DNA from: Synechococcus sp. PL34863bin_39
Lineage (GTDB): Bacteria > Cyanobacteriota > Cyanobacteriia > PCC-6307 > Cyanobiaceae
NCBI GenBank assembly: GCA_011523155.1
Contig: WTHL01000195.1
Coordinates: 1 to 13,657, forward strand
DNA: 13,657 nt
Direction of reading: 5' to 3'
Below, piece after piece: positions 1 to 8,167 of the stretch; the first letter of the stretch is position 1, and the number at the start of each line of letters is the position of its first letter. A program made the translations under genes and the position numbers. The notes under the pieces were generated by a model, which saw only the letters and a list, made by a program, of their open reading frames with translations, was not told the origin of the DNA and did not search any database.

Positions 1-1189
<1,189 letters not shown>

Positions 1190-1199
1190 TTTCAGACCC

Positions 1200-2039
1200 A
1201 TGGCTGTTTCCAACCCGCAAGGCCAGGCAGTGCCGAAAGCCGTTCTCCTGTTTGACATTGATGGCGTGATTCGGGATGTGGGTGCCAGCTACCGCAGGGC
1301 GATCATCGAAACCGTGCATCACTTCAGCGGCATTCGACCGCTCCCCGCCGATATTGACGCCCTGAAAGCGGAGGGGTGCTGGAACAACGACTGGCACGCC
1401 AGCATGGAGCTTCTGCGGCGGCAGGCTGGCCATCACTCCGCGGATGCCCCCCGCTCCACCGTCAAAACTCCCACCCTCGAGACTCTCGTTGAGGTCTTCA
1501 ACGGGTTTTATTTCGGTGGCGATCCAGACGGAGACCCTTCCGAATGGCAGGGGTTCATCGGTGATGAACCCCTGCTGGTCAGCTCGGACTTCTTTATGGA
1601 TCTTCAGGAGGCAGGGGTGGCCTGGGGCTTCGTCAGTGGCGCCGAACCCGCCTCCGCCCGCTTTGTTCTCGAACGCAGGCTCGGCCTGCATGCACCTCCA
1701 CTGATCGCCATGGGTGATGCCCCCGACAAACCTGATCCGACAGGCTTTCTGGAGCTGGCCCATCAACTGCTCAAGCAACCGATGTCAGCGACCGCGCCAC
1801 CGGTGGCCTATCTCGGTGACACCGTGGCGGATGTTCACACCGTGGTGAATGCAAGGCGGATCTGGCCGCAGCAAGCGTTCTTCAGCCTTGCCGTCGCGCC
1901 GCCCCATCTTCAGGCCGTCAGTCAGAGAGCGGCACGCGCCGGTTACGAGGAGGGACTGTCCCAGGCAGGTGCCGACGTGATCCTCAGTCAGACCTGTGAA
2001 GCCGCCGCCTGGATCAGCAACCTGTCGGCTCGTGCCTGA
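1200..2039 (+). CDS. HAD superfamily subfamily IA phosphatase, TIGR01548-like
   Basis: A 279-residue soluble HAD-type hydrolase. All four catalytic motifs are visible: motif I FDIDGVIRDVG with nucleophile D19 and acid/base D21; motif II Ser S146 in FVSGAE; motif III Lys K177 in DAPDKPDP; motif IV LGDTVAD with D207 and D211. The helical cap lies between motifs I and II, as in subfamily IA. The combination DGVIRDVG-SYRRAI and EGCWNNDW (residues 58-65) matches my memory of TIGR01548, a small clade found mainly in cyanobacteria with unknown substrate. It is probably a phosphatase of a small phosphorylated metabolite. The ATG at 1200 was chosen over an in-frame ATG at 1146, which would overlap the aldolase gene by 44 bases and adds nothing family-like. 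Lying 10 bases behind fsa, it may dephosphorylate a sugar phosphate, but that is only inference from context. The gene converges on pepP. Confidence 0.9.
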   Translation: MAVSNPQGQAVPKAVLLFDIDGVIRDVGASYRRAIIETVHHFSGIRPLPADIDALKAEGCWNNDWHASMELLRRQAGHHSADAPRSTVKTPTLETLVEVFNGFYFGGDPDGDPSEWQGFIGDEPLLVSSDFFMDLQEAGVAWGFVSGAEPASARFVLERRLGLHAPPLIAMGDAPDKPDPTGFLELAHQLLKQPMSATAPPVAYLGDTVADVHTVVNARRIWPQQAFFSLAVAPPHLQAVSQRAARAGYEEGLSQAGADVILSQTCEAAAWISNLSARA

Positions 2040-2046
2040 CGAGCCG
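2026..2046 (+). terminator. Possible hairpin terminator overlapping the HAD stop codon
   Basis: A perfect 8-base inverted repeat, CGGCTCGT at 2026-2033 and ACGAGCCG at 2039-2046, encloses a 5-base loop and contains the TGA stop of the HAD gene at 2037-2039. Only two T residues follow on the plus strand and no T tract follows on the minus strand, so it is not a classical intrinsic terminator. It lies between the convergent HAD and pepP genes, where a transcript end is expected. Confidence 0.35.
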
Positions 2047-2072
2047 TTGGAGTCACAAACCGCGGGAGGGCA

Positions 2073-3449
2073 TCAGGCCTCCATCGCAGCCGTCTCCTTC
2101 AAGGCCGCGGCCGTCAGCACCTCATGGCCGCAAGGCACCTCATCACAATCACGGACGGCAACATCGTCTTCAATCCGGATGCCGATGCCTTTCCAGCGAT
2201 CAGCGATGACAGGCTGCCCATCCGGAATCGGGAGCCGGTCACTGATGTAGAGCCCAGGCTCAACGGTGAGAACCATCCCAGGTGCGAGGTTGACGGGGTG
2301 TTCTCCCAGCCGGTAAGCACCGACGTCGTGCACATCGAGCCCCAGCCAATGGCCGGTGCGGTGCATGTAGAGGTGTCGGTAGGCACCCTGCTCGATCACA
2401 CCGTCAACCTCTCCAGTCAGCAATCCGAGCTCCAGCAGTCCCTCCACCAGTGCCCTCAGGGCGGTGTCGTGAACCTGTTCAGCCGTAGCTCCAGGCTTCA
2501 CGGCGTTGATGGCGGCTTTCTGTGCTGACAGCACGAGGTCGTAGAGAGCACGCTGTTCCCCGGTGAAACGACCGTTCACCGGAAACGTTCGGGTGATGTC
2601 TCCGTTGTAGTAATCACTGAGTGAACAGCCGGCGTCAATCAGGAGGAGATCACCGTCCTGAAGCAGCGCGTTGTTGTCGATGTAATGCAGCACACAGGCG
2701 TTATCGCCACCCGCCACGATGGATCCATAGGCGGGTCCACGGGCACCGGAGGCCAGAAAGTGCTGTTCAATCACGGCCTGGATCTGCCGTTCATTGACCC
2801 CTGGGGCAGCAGCGCCCCGGGCCAGCTCATGCGCTTCCGCCGAGATCCTGCAGGCTTCCCGCAGGCGCGCGAGCTCCTCGCTGGTTTTCTGGAGGCGCAG
2901 TCGGTGAATCAGGGGGCAGGGAGCCACCAGGGCCAGGGCAGCGGCACCCGTTCTGGGCTGCCGATCAAGCTGGGCACTCCAGGCGTTGAGGACCAGCGGC
3001 TCGATCTTGGGGTGCTGACCGACGCGGAACGCGATTCCTTCCGCACCCTGCAGATACTGGGGAAGAAGCTCAGCGAGATCGTCCAGGGGGTGGGCGATGT
3101 CGGCTCCGAACGTCTCCACAGCGCCTTCCGTGCCCCAGCGACGGCCGGTCCACACCTCAGCGCCAGCTTCCCGAGGCTGCACGAAGAGAACGTATCGCTC
3201 GCCTTCAGGCCGATGCGGGAGCAGCAGGGCCACTGCATCAGGTTCATCAAAGCCGGTCAGATACCAGAAATCACTGTGTTGCCGGAACGGCCATTCACAG
3301 TCGGCATGGTGCGTGACCAGGGGGGCGGCCGGGATCACGGCCGCCGCCCCACCGAGGAGCTCGAACAGACGCTGGCGCCGGGTGGCATGACAGAGCTGAT
3401 CGATCACGGCGGAGACAGGACGACGGGGTTCCGTCAGGATGGCAGGCAA
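2073..3449 (-). CDS. pepP: Xaa-Pro aminopeptidase (aminopeptidase P)
   Basis: A 458-residue cytoplasmic metallopeptidase of the pita-bread fold (M24B) that removes an N-terminal residue preceding proline. The N-terminal aminopeptidase-P domain covers about residues 12-150, with the typical DFWYLTGFDEPDAV near 60-73. The catalytic domain covers about 185-440. The five dinuclear metal ligands are seen: D272 (LLIDAG), D284 (NGDITRTFP), H367 (HRTGHWLGLDVHDVG), E397 (TVEPGLY) and E427 (GIRIEDDV); H255 and H374 match the supporting histidines. Length fits bacterial PepP. The start is a TTG at 3449-3447. The only ATG close by is at 3462-3460 and lies in another frame; a GTG at 3407 would shorten the conserved N-terminus. 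A weak GGAA precedes the TTG. The gene diverges from the DUF21/CBS gene with 11 bases between start codons and converges on the HAD gene across 33 bases. Confidence 0.95.
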   Translation of the reverse strand: MPAILTEPRRPVSAVIDQLCHATRRQRLFELLGGAAAVIPAAPLVTHHADCEWPFRQHSDFWYLTGFDEPDAVALLLPHRPEGERYVLFVQPREAGAEVWTGRRWGTEGAVETFGADIAHPLDDLAELLPQYLQGAEGIAFRVGQHPKIEPLVLNAWSAQLDRQPRTGAAALALVAPCPLIHRLRLQKTSEELARLREACRISAEAHELARGAAAPGVNERQIQAVIEQHFLASGARGPAYGSIVAGGDNACVLHYIDNNALLQDGDLLLIDAGCSLSDYYNGDITRTFPVNGRFTGEQRALYDLVLSAQKAAINAVKPGATAEQVHDTALRALVEGLLELGLLTGEVDGVIEQGAYRHLYMHRTGHWLGLDVHDVGAYRLGEHPVNLAPGMVLTVEPGLYISDRLPIPDGQPVIADRWKGIGIRIEDDVAVRDCDEVPCGHEVLTAAALKETAAMEA

Positions 3450-3460
3450 AGCGTTCCGGC

Positions 3461-4474
3461 ATGAGCACCGATCTGCTGATCCTGCTGTTGATGGTGGTGG
3501 TGGTGCTGGCTGGGTCCGCCCTCTGCTCCGGTGTGGAGGCCGCTCTGCTGTCGGTCAACCCGGTCCGCCTGCATGAGCTGGCAAGCCGGAGCAAACCGGT
3601 TGCAGGTGCTCGCACCCTGGCACGCCTGCGTCAACGGCTCGGGCGCACCCTGTCGGTCCTGGTGATCGCGAACAACGCCTTCAACATCTTCGGCAGCATG
3701 ATGCTCGGCGGATATGCCGCCTGGGTGTTCCAGCAGCACCGTTTCAACGAAGCCGCGTTGCCGCTCTTCTCGGTGACGCTGACGATTCTGGTGATTCTCT
3801 TCGGCGAGATTCTTCCCAAGGCCCTGGGCACGCGTCTGGCCCTGCCGGTGGCCCTGAGCAGCGCTCCCGTGCTCCAGACCCTTGGCGTGCTGATGCGCCC
3901 TCTTGTGTTGCTTCTGGAACGGCTGCTCCCGGCGATCACCGAGGAGAACGAGATCAGCACTGACGAAAACGAAATCAGGTTGCTGGCTCGCCTTGGGTCG
4001 CAGAAGGGCCAGATCGAGGCCGATGAAGCGGCGATGATCGCCAAGGTGTTCCAGCTGAACGACCTCACGGCGAGAGACCTAATGACGCCGCGAGTGGCGG
4101 CACCAACGCTGGCCGGCACGGCCAGTCTCCACCAGTTGCGCCAGCAGCTGGTGGACAACACGGCTCCCTGGTGGGTGGTGCTTGGCAAGGAGGTCGACAA
4201 CGTCCTGGGTGTGGCGAGTCGGGAGAATCTGCTGACGGCCCTGCTGGAGCACAAAGGACATCTCACCGCCCTGGACCTGGCGGAACCGGTCGAATTCGTG
4301 CCCGAAATGATTCGCGTGGATCGACTGCTCACGAGCTTTCGGCGCGACAACAGCGGGGTGCGCGTCGTGGTTGACGAATTCGGAGGGTTCGTGGGTGTGA
4401 TCGGAGCTGAAGCGGTGCTGGCCGTCCTGGCCGGCTGGTGGCGCAAATCCGCAGCACCTGGAGGCGGGTCTTGA
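3461..4474 (+). CDS. DUF21 (CNNM) and CBS-pair membrane protein, HlyC/CorC-like
   Basis: A 337-residue integral inner-membrane protein. Residues about 1-160 form a DUF21/CNNM domain: a first membrane helix at 4-22 followed by a small loop with LCSGVEAALLSVNPVRL, further hydrophobic stretches near 64-90 and 100-117, the family motif FGEILPKALG (114-123), and another helix near 138-158. A linker rich in Glu and Asp (161-190) leads to a CBS pair, about 200-325, starting with ARDLMTPRV (204-212) and containing VVVDEFGGFVGVIG (302-315). Proteins of this family are linked to divalent cation (Mg2+, Co2+) homeostasis, and the old hemolysin label is not evidence of toxin activity. The protein ends just after CBS2 and has no C-terminal CorC_HlyC domain. 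The gene opens the plus-strand run with the GTPase, nadD, nadE and ald. Its promoter must lie inside the divergent pepP coding region. Transport substrate is unknown. Confidence 0.9.
   Translation: MSTDLLILLLMVVVVLAGSALCSGVEAALLSVNPVRLHELASRSKPVAGARTLARLRQRLGRTLSVLVIANNAFNIFGSMMLGGYAAWVFQQHRFNEAALPLFSVTLTILVILFGEILPKALGTRLALPVALSSAPVLQTLGVLMRPLVLLLERLLPAITEENEISTDENEIRLLARLGSQKGQIEADEAAMIAKVFQLNDLTARDLMTPRVAAPTLAGTASLHQLRQQLVDNTAPWWVVLGKEVDNVLGVASRENLLTALLEHKGHLTALDLAEPVEFVPEMIRVDRLLTSFRRDNSGVRVVVDEFGGFVGVIGAEAVLAVLAGWWRKSAAPGGGS
4460..4464 (+). promoter_or_regulatory. Shine-Dalgarno site deciding the GTPase start
   Basis: GGAGG at 4460-4464 lies 6 bases upstream of a TTG at 4471-4473 that overlaps the TGA stop of the DUF21/CBS gene (TTGA). 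This is one of the best ribosome-binding sites in the window and favours TTG 4471 over the GTG at 4438, which has no comparable site and would overlap the upstream gene by 37 bases. Confidence 0.6.
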
Positions 4475-5832
4475 CCGCTGTCGACGCGACCACGCCCTCG
4501 GCAGCGAGCCTGGCGACGACGCTCCACTGGCTTGGGAGTTGGCGCGACGAGCTCAACCTCAGTGCCCGGGAGAGAAGCCTCCTGAAGGGAGGCCTGATCA
4601 GCCTGGATCGCCAGCTCCAACGGCTTCAGCAGCAGCAGCTTCGGGTGGCAGTGTTCGGTCGTGTCGGTGTCGGCAAATCAAGCCTGATCAATGCTCTGGT
4701 CGGTCGGGATGTTCTCGCCACGGATGTGGCCCATGGCTGCACGCGGCATCAACGCGCCGTGGTCTGGCCCCATGGAATCGCCGGCTTGGGCACGGTCGAG
4801 CTCGTCGACACTCCTGGGATCGATGAGGTCTCTGCCCCGGCCAGGGCCAGACTCGCGGCCCGCGTCGCCCTCCAGGCGGAACTGGTGCTGTTCGTCCTGG
4901 ACGGGGACATCAGCCGCGTGGAACTCGAGGCCCTCGATGCACTGCTCGCGTGCGGAAAGCCTGTTCAGACGGTGCTGAATCGCAGTGACGCCTGGTCCGA
5001 GGAGGACCGTGCCGCGTTGCTGGTCAGTCTCAGCACCCGCATCCGTCATCACTGCGGGGCCGAGGCAGGCAGATGCGTGCACACCGCTCTGACCGTTGCC
5101 GCGGCCCCAAGGGAGGCCACGCAGTTGTCCGACGGGCGTGTGCGCAGCCAGGCTCGCGCACCGCAGATTCATCCCCTGAGGTCTGCGCTGGGTTCCCTGC
5201 TGACCGACCATGGTCAGGCGCTGCTGACCCTGAACGTCCTGCGTCAGGCAGAGCGGTTGCAGCACCAGATCGAAGCGGGGCGGCTGCGCTGCAGACGGCG
5301 CGAAGCCCAGGGGCTGATCGGGCGCTTTGCAGCCCTCAAAGCCACCGGTGTGGCGGTGAATCCTTTAGCGCTGCTGGATCTGGCGGGAGGGATGGCCTGT
5401 GACACCGCGCTGGTGATTCAGCTCTGTCAGCTCTACGACCTGCCGATGGGTGGCCCTGCAGCACGACGACTGCTGCAACGCCTGTCCGGCCACAATGCCC
5501 TGATCGGCGGAGTCCAGTTAGGCATTCAGGCGACCCTGAGCGGCCTCCGTCAATTGCTGCTCGCAGCGGCGCCCTTCACAGCAGGCCTCAGCCTGGCGCC
5601 GGCGGCGCCGGTGGCCCTCGCCCAGGCAGCTCTTGCCGTTCACACCACGCAGAGGACGGGACGGTTGACGGCCCGATGGCTTCTCGAGCAACGCGGCCGC
5701 GGGCGTCGCAGTCGACCGGTGCCATCGTCCGTGCTTCGGCGCCTGGCAGGCAGCGACCGTCAGCTGCATCGCTTGTTGCAGGACTGGCCGAACCATCCAC
5801 AGGCCGCCGATCTGAGCGATGTGATGCCATGA
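4471..5832 (+). CDS. Small GTP-binding protein with C-terminal DUF697-like region
   Basis: A G protein of 453 residues from the TTG at 4471, or 464 from a GTG at 4438. Seen: G1/P-loop GRVGVGKSS (63-71), a plausible G2 Thr (T91), G3 DTPG (113-116) and G4 NRSD (170-173), a variant of NKxD. The C-terminal half (about 285-400) has conserved-looking hydrophobic, Gly/Ala-rich helices of the DUF697 type found in YcjF-like GTPases; these can associate with membranes. Two stretches, about 344-370 and 371-392, could enter a membrane. The TTG start is preferred because GGAGG precedes it at good spacing and it forms a 4-base overlap with the upstream stop. The stop overlaps the nadD ATG in the same way, so the three genes are probably translationally coupled. 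The molecular role is unknown; the membrane-protein partner upstream suggests an envelope or transport role (inference). Confidence 0.88.
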   Translation: MTAVDATTPSAASLATTLHWLGSWRDELNLSARERSLLKGGLISLDRQLQRLQQQQLRVAVFGRVGVGKSSLINALVGRDVLATDVAHGCTRHQRAVVWPHGIAGLGTVELVDTPGIDEVSAPARARLAARVALQAELVLFVLDGDISRVELEALDALLACGKPVQTVLNRSDAWSEEDRAALLVSLSTRIRHHCGAEAGRCVHTALTVAAAPREATQLSDGRVRSQARAPQIHPLRSALGSLLTDHGQALLTLNVLRQAERLQHQIEAGRLRCRRREAQGLIGRFAALKATGVAVNPLALLDLAGGMACDTALVIQLCQLYDLPMGGPAARRLLQRLSGHNALIGGVQLGIQATLSGLRQLLLAAAPFTAGLSLAPAAPVALAQAALAVHTTQRTGRLTARWLLEQRGRGRRSRPVPSSVLRRLAGSDRQLHRLLQDWPNHPQAADLSDVMP

Positions 5833-6416
5833 CCACGATCGCCCTGTTTGGCACCAGTGCAGATCCACCGACTCTGGGCCACCAGGCGCTGCTGGAAGGA
5901 CTTCTCGATCACCATGACCGCGTGGTGACCTGGGCCAGTGACAATCCTGGGAAATGCCATGGGCTCCCGCTTCAGCAACGTCAGAGGCTGCTGCGCACGC
6001 TGGTGACGTCGCTCGCCGATCCACGCCTGAGCGTCGAGCAAGGACTGAGCAGTCCCTTCGCAATCCGCACGTTGCGGCAAGCCGCAGCGCTCTGGCCGGA
6101 CGCCACGCTCAGTTTCGTCATCGGCGGTGATCTGGTGGAGCAGATCGTCCATTGGAAAGACGCCGATCAGTTGCTGCAGGGCTGCAGGATCACTGTTGTG
6201 CCTCGAGAGGGGTGGTCGCTGTCAGAGAACGGACTGGAATCACTCCGTCAGGCGGGGGCCGATCTTGAAGTGCTCAGGCTGAAGATTCCAGGCACAGCCA
6301 GCTCTCAGGCCCGACGGAACGTCGACACCAGCCAGATCCCCGTTGTCCTGCATCCCTTGCTCGTGGAGAACGGGTTCTACGGTTTCAGGAAGGATTCCCA
6401 GCCTGCCTCCCCTTAG
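5829..6416 (+). CDS. nadD: Nicotinate-nucleotide adenylyltransferase
   Basis: A 195-residue nucleotidyltransferase that converts nicotinate mononucleotide and ATP to deamido-NAD, the penultimate step of NAD synthesis. The start region carries the ATP-binding signature FGTSADPPTLGH (7-18), in which G8, D12, P13, G17 and H18 match the GxFDPxHxGH pattern in its cyanobacterial form. FVIGGDLVEQIVHWKDADQLL (from 96) and VVPREGW match the family middle part. The C-terminal nucleotide-binding motif is SSQAR (158-162), with Ser in place of the usual Thr of SSTxxR. The ATG at 5829 overlaps the TGA of the GTPase gene (ATGA) and starts directly at the signature; an in-frame upstream extension to 5676 is only GTPase coding sequence in another frame. 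nadE, the next enzyme, begins 7 bases after the stop, supporting the assignment. Confidence 0.94.
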   Translation: MTTIALFGTSADPPTLGHQALLEGLLDHHDRVVTWASDNPGKCHGLPLQQRQRLLRTLVTSLADPRLSVEQGLSSPFAIRTLRQAAALWPDATLSFVIGGDLVEQIVHWKDADQLLQGCRITVVPREGWSLSENGLESLRQAGADLEVLRLKIPGTASSQARRNVDTSQIPVVLHPLLVENGFYGFRKDSQPASP

Positions 6417-6423
6417 AAGCTCC

Positions 6424-8139
6424 ATGCGCATCGCTCTGGCCCAGATCAATCCTCTGGTCGGCGATCTGCCCGGCAACGCCGCACGCATCGCCCAGGTCTG
6501 CCGGGACGCCGAGATCCAGGGGGCTGACCTGGTCGTGACTCCTGAACTGTCTCTCTGGGGCTACCCGCCCCGTGATCTGCTGCTCAGCCGATCACGCGTG
6601 GAAGCACAGGAGACGGTCCTCAGCCAACTGAGCCAGCAGCTGGCAGGGCTGCGACCGGACCTGGGGGTCCTGGTCGGTGTCGTTGATGCTGCCGAGGATG
6701 GGCAGCACCCCCGCCTGTTCAATGCGGTCGCCCTGATCCGCCATGGGCAGTGGCAGGTGGTGGGACGCAAACAGCTCCTGCCCAGTTACGACGTTTTCGA
6801 TGAAACCCGTTATTTCCGACCAGCGGCAACGCCCTCGACCCTGAACTACCCAGCCGCGACCGGCACCTGGAAACTCGGTCTGACACTGTGCGAAGACCTG
6901 TGGGTTGATCCGACGCTGCATCGGCAGCGCCTCTCGGGACCCGACCCGGTCGCAGCACTCGCCAGGGAAACGTGCGATCTCTGCATCAATCTGTCCGCCT
7001 CTCCGTTCGGCCGGCAGAAAACAACCGTGCGTCATCAGCTCGCCCATCGGGCTGCGAAGCTCCTGAACTGCCCGCTGATCTATGTGAATCAGACGGGTGG
7101 CAACGATGAGCTGGTGTTTGACGGGGCCAGCTTCGTCTGCCTGCCGGAAGACGGCACCGCACCCAACCTGGCGCTGCAGATGCACAGCTGCCGGGAGGAG
7201 CTTGCGCTCTGGGACGCCGCAAGGGTGGATGAGGGGCACACCCCATCGCCCCCTGCCGATAGTCCCGATGAGGAAGCCCTCTTCCGGGCGCTCACCCTGG
7301 GGGTGCGCGACTACGCGCGCAAATGTGGGTTCAGTCAGGCGCTTCTCGGTCTGAGCGGGGGTATCGATTCCGCACTGGTGGCGGTCATCGCCGCCGCGGC
7401 TTTAGGGAGCGACATGGTGCAGGCGGTGCTGATGCCATCGCCCTGGAGTTCCAGGGGCTCCATCGACGATGCAACCGCGCTCGCCACCCGGCTGAACATC
7501 CACACCGGCACCATGCCGATCGCTGATCTGATGAACGGCTTCGATACAACCCTCACGCCGGTGCTGTCGGGCCCGCCGGCTGATGTGACCGCCGAGAATC
7601 TGCAGTCGCGCATTCGAGGCACCCTGCTGATGGCCGTGGCCAATCAGCAGGGACAGCTGCTGCTCTCCACCGGCAACAAGTCCGAGCTCGCCGTCGGCTA
7701 CTGCACGCTCTATGGCGACATGAATGGTGGTCTCGCCGTGATCGGCGACCTCTACAAGTCCACGGTGTTCGCCCTCTGCGACTGGCTCGACAGTGCGGCA
7801 TCCCTTCCATGTCGACAGGAGCTGGGCCTGCCGCTGCAGGGTGAGCTGGTGGGGCGGGCGATCCGAACGAAACCACCGAGCGCCGAGCTCCGCCCGGATC
7901 AGAAAGACAGTGACTCCCTGCCGGACTACACCATCCTGGATCCACTGCTGAAGGACCTGATCGAGGAGCGCTGCGGACGTGATGAACTGGTGCTGCGAGG
8001 TCACCCCACCACCGAGATCGACCGGGTGCTTCGACTGTTTCAGCGTTCTGAATTCAAGCGCCGACAGGCGGCTCCGCTTCTGAAGGTGAGCAGTCAGGCC
8101 TTCGGCAGTGGCTGGAGGCTGCCGATCGCGGCCGGCTGA
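6424..8139 (+). CDS. nadE: Glutamine-dependent NAD+ synthetase
   Basis: A 571-residue two-domain enzyme that amidates deamido-NAD to NAD+ using glutamine and ATP. The N-terminal nitrilase-type glutaminase (about 1-265) shows the Glu-Lys-Cys triad: E41 in TPELSLWGYPPRDLL, K116 in GRKQLLPSYDVFDE and C156 in LTLCEDLW. The C-terminal synthetase (about 285-571) has the PP-loop LSGGIDSALVA (310-320), then STGNKSELAVGYCTLYGDM and GDLYKSTVF, typical of NadE. An ammonia channel between sites is expected for this fused form. The ATG at 6424 was chosen because MRIALAQINPLVGD is the usual N-terminus; an upstream in-frame ATG at 6343 lies inside nadD. The stop of nadD is 7 bases away, so the two consecutive NAD enzymes are almost certainly co-expressed. 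Confidence 0.96.
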   Translation: MRIALAQINPLVGDLPGNAARIAQVCRDAEIQGADLVVTPELSLWGYPPRDLLLSRSRVEAQETVLSQLSQQLAGLRPDLGVLVGVVDAAEDGQHPRLFNAVALIRHGQWQVVGRKQLLPSYDVFDETRYFRPAATPSTLNYPAATGTWKLGLTLCEDLWVDPTLHRQRLSGPDPVAALARETCDLCINLSASPFGRQKTTVRHQLAHRAAKLLNCPLIYVNQTGGNDELVFDGASFVCLPEDGTAPNLALQMHSCREELALWDAARVDEGHTPSPPADSPDEEALFRALTLGVRDYARKCGFSQALLGLSGGIDSALVAVIAAAALGSDMVQAVLMPSPWSSRGSIDDATALATRLNIHTGTMPIADLMNGFDTTLTPVLSGPPADVTAENLQSRIRGTLLMAVANQQGQLLLSTGNKSELAVGYCTLYGDMNGGLAVIGDLYKSTVFALCDWLDSAASLPCRQELGLPLQGELVGRAIRTKPPSAELRPDQKDSDSLPDYTILDPLLKDLIEERCGRDELVLRGHPTTEIDRVLRLFQRSEFKRRQAAPLLKVSSQAFGSGWRLPIAAG

Positions 8140-8167
8140 GCCAGATTGAAAGCACTTCCTGTCAACC

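Noticed and set aside
2685..3464. Long open frame of 259 residues on the plus strand opposite pepP
   Set aside because: It lies entirely antisense to the well-supported pepP gene, shows no domain, and reflects GC-rich codon bias.
3483..3510. Run of TGG-like triplets (simple repeat)
   Set aside because: It encodes the MVVVVLAG part of the first membrane helix of the DUF21 protein; no repeat expansion beyond four units is evident.
3631..4620. A 329-residue minus-strand open frame opposite the DUF21/CBS gene
   Set aside because: It is Ser/Arg-rich, has no recognisable domain, and covers a clear membrane-protein gene on the other strand.
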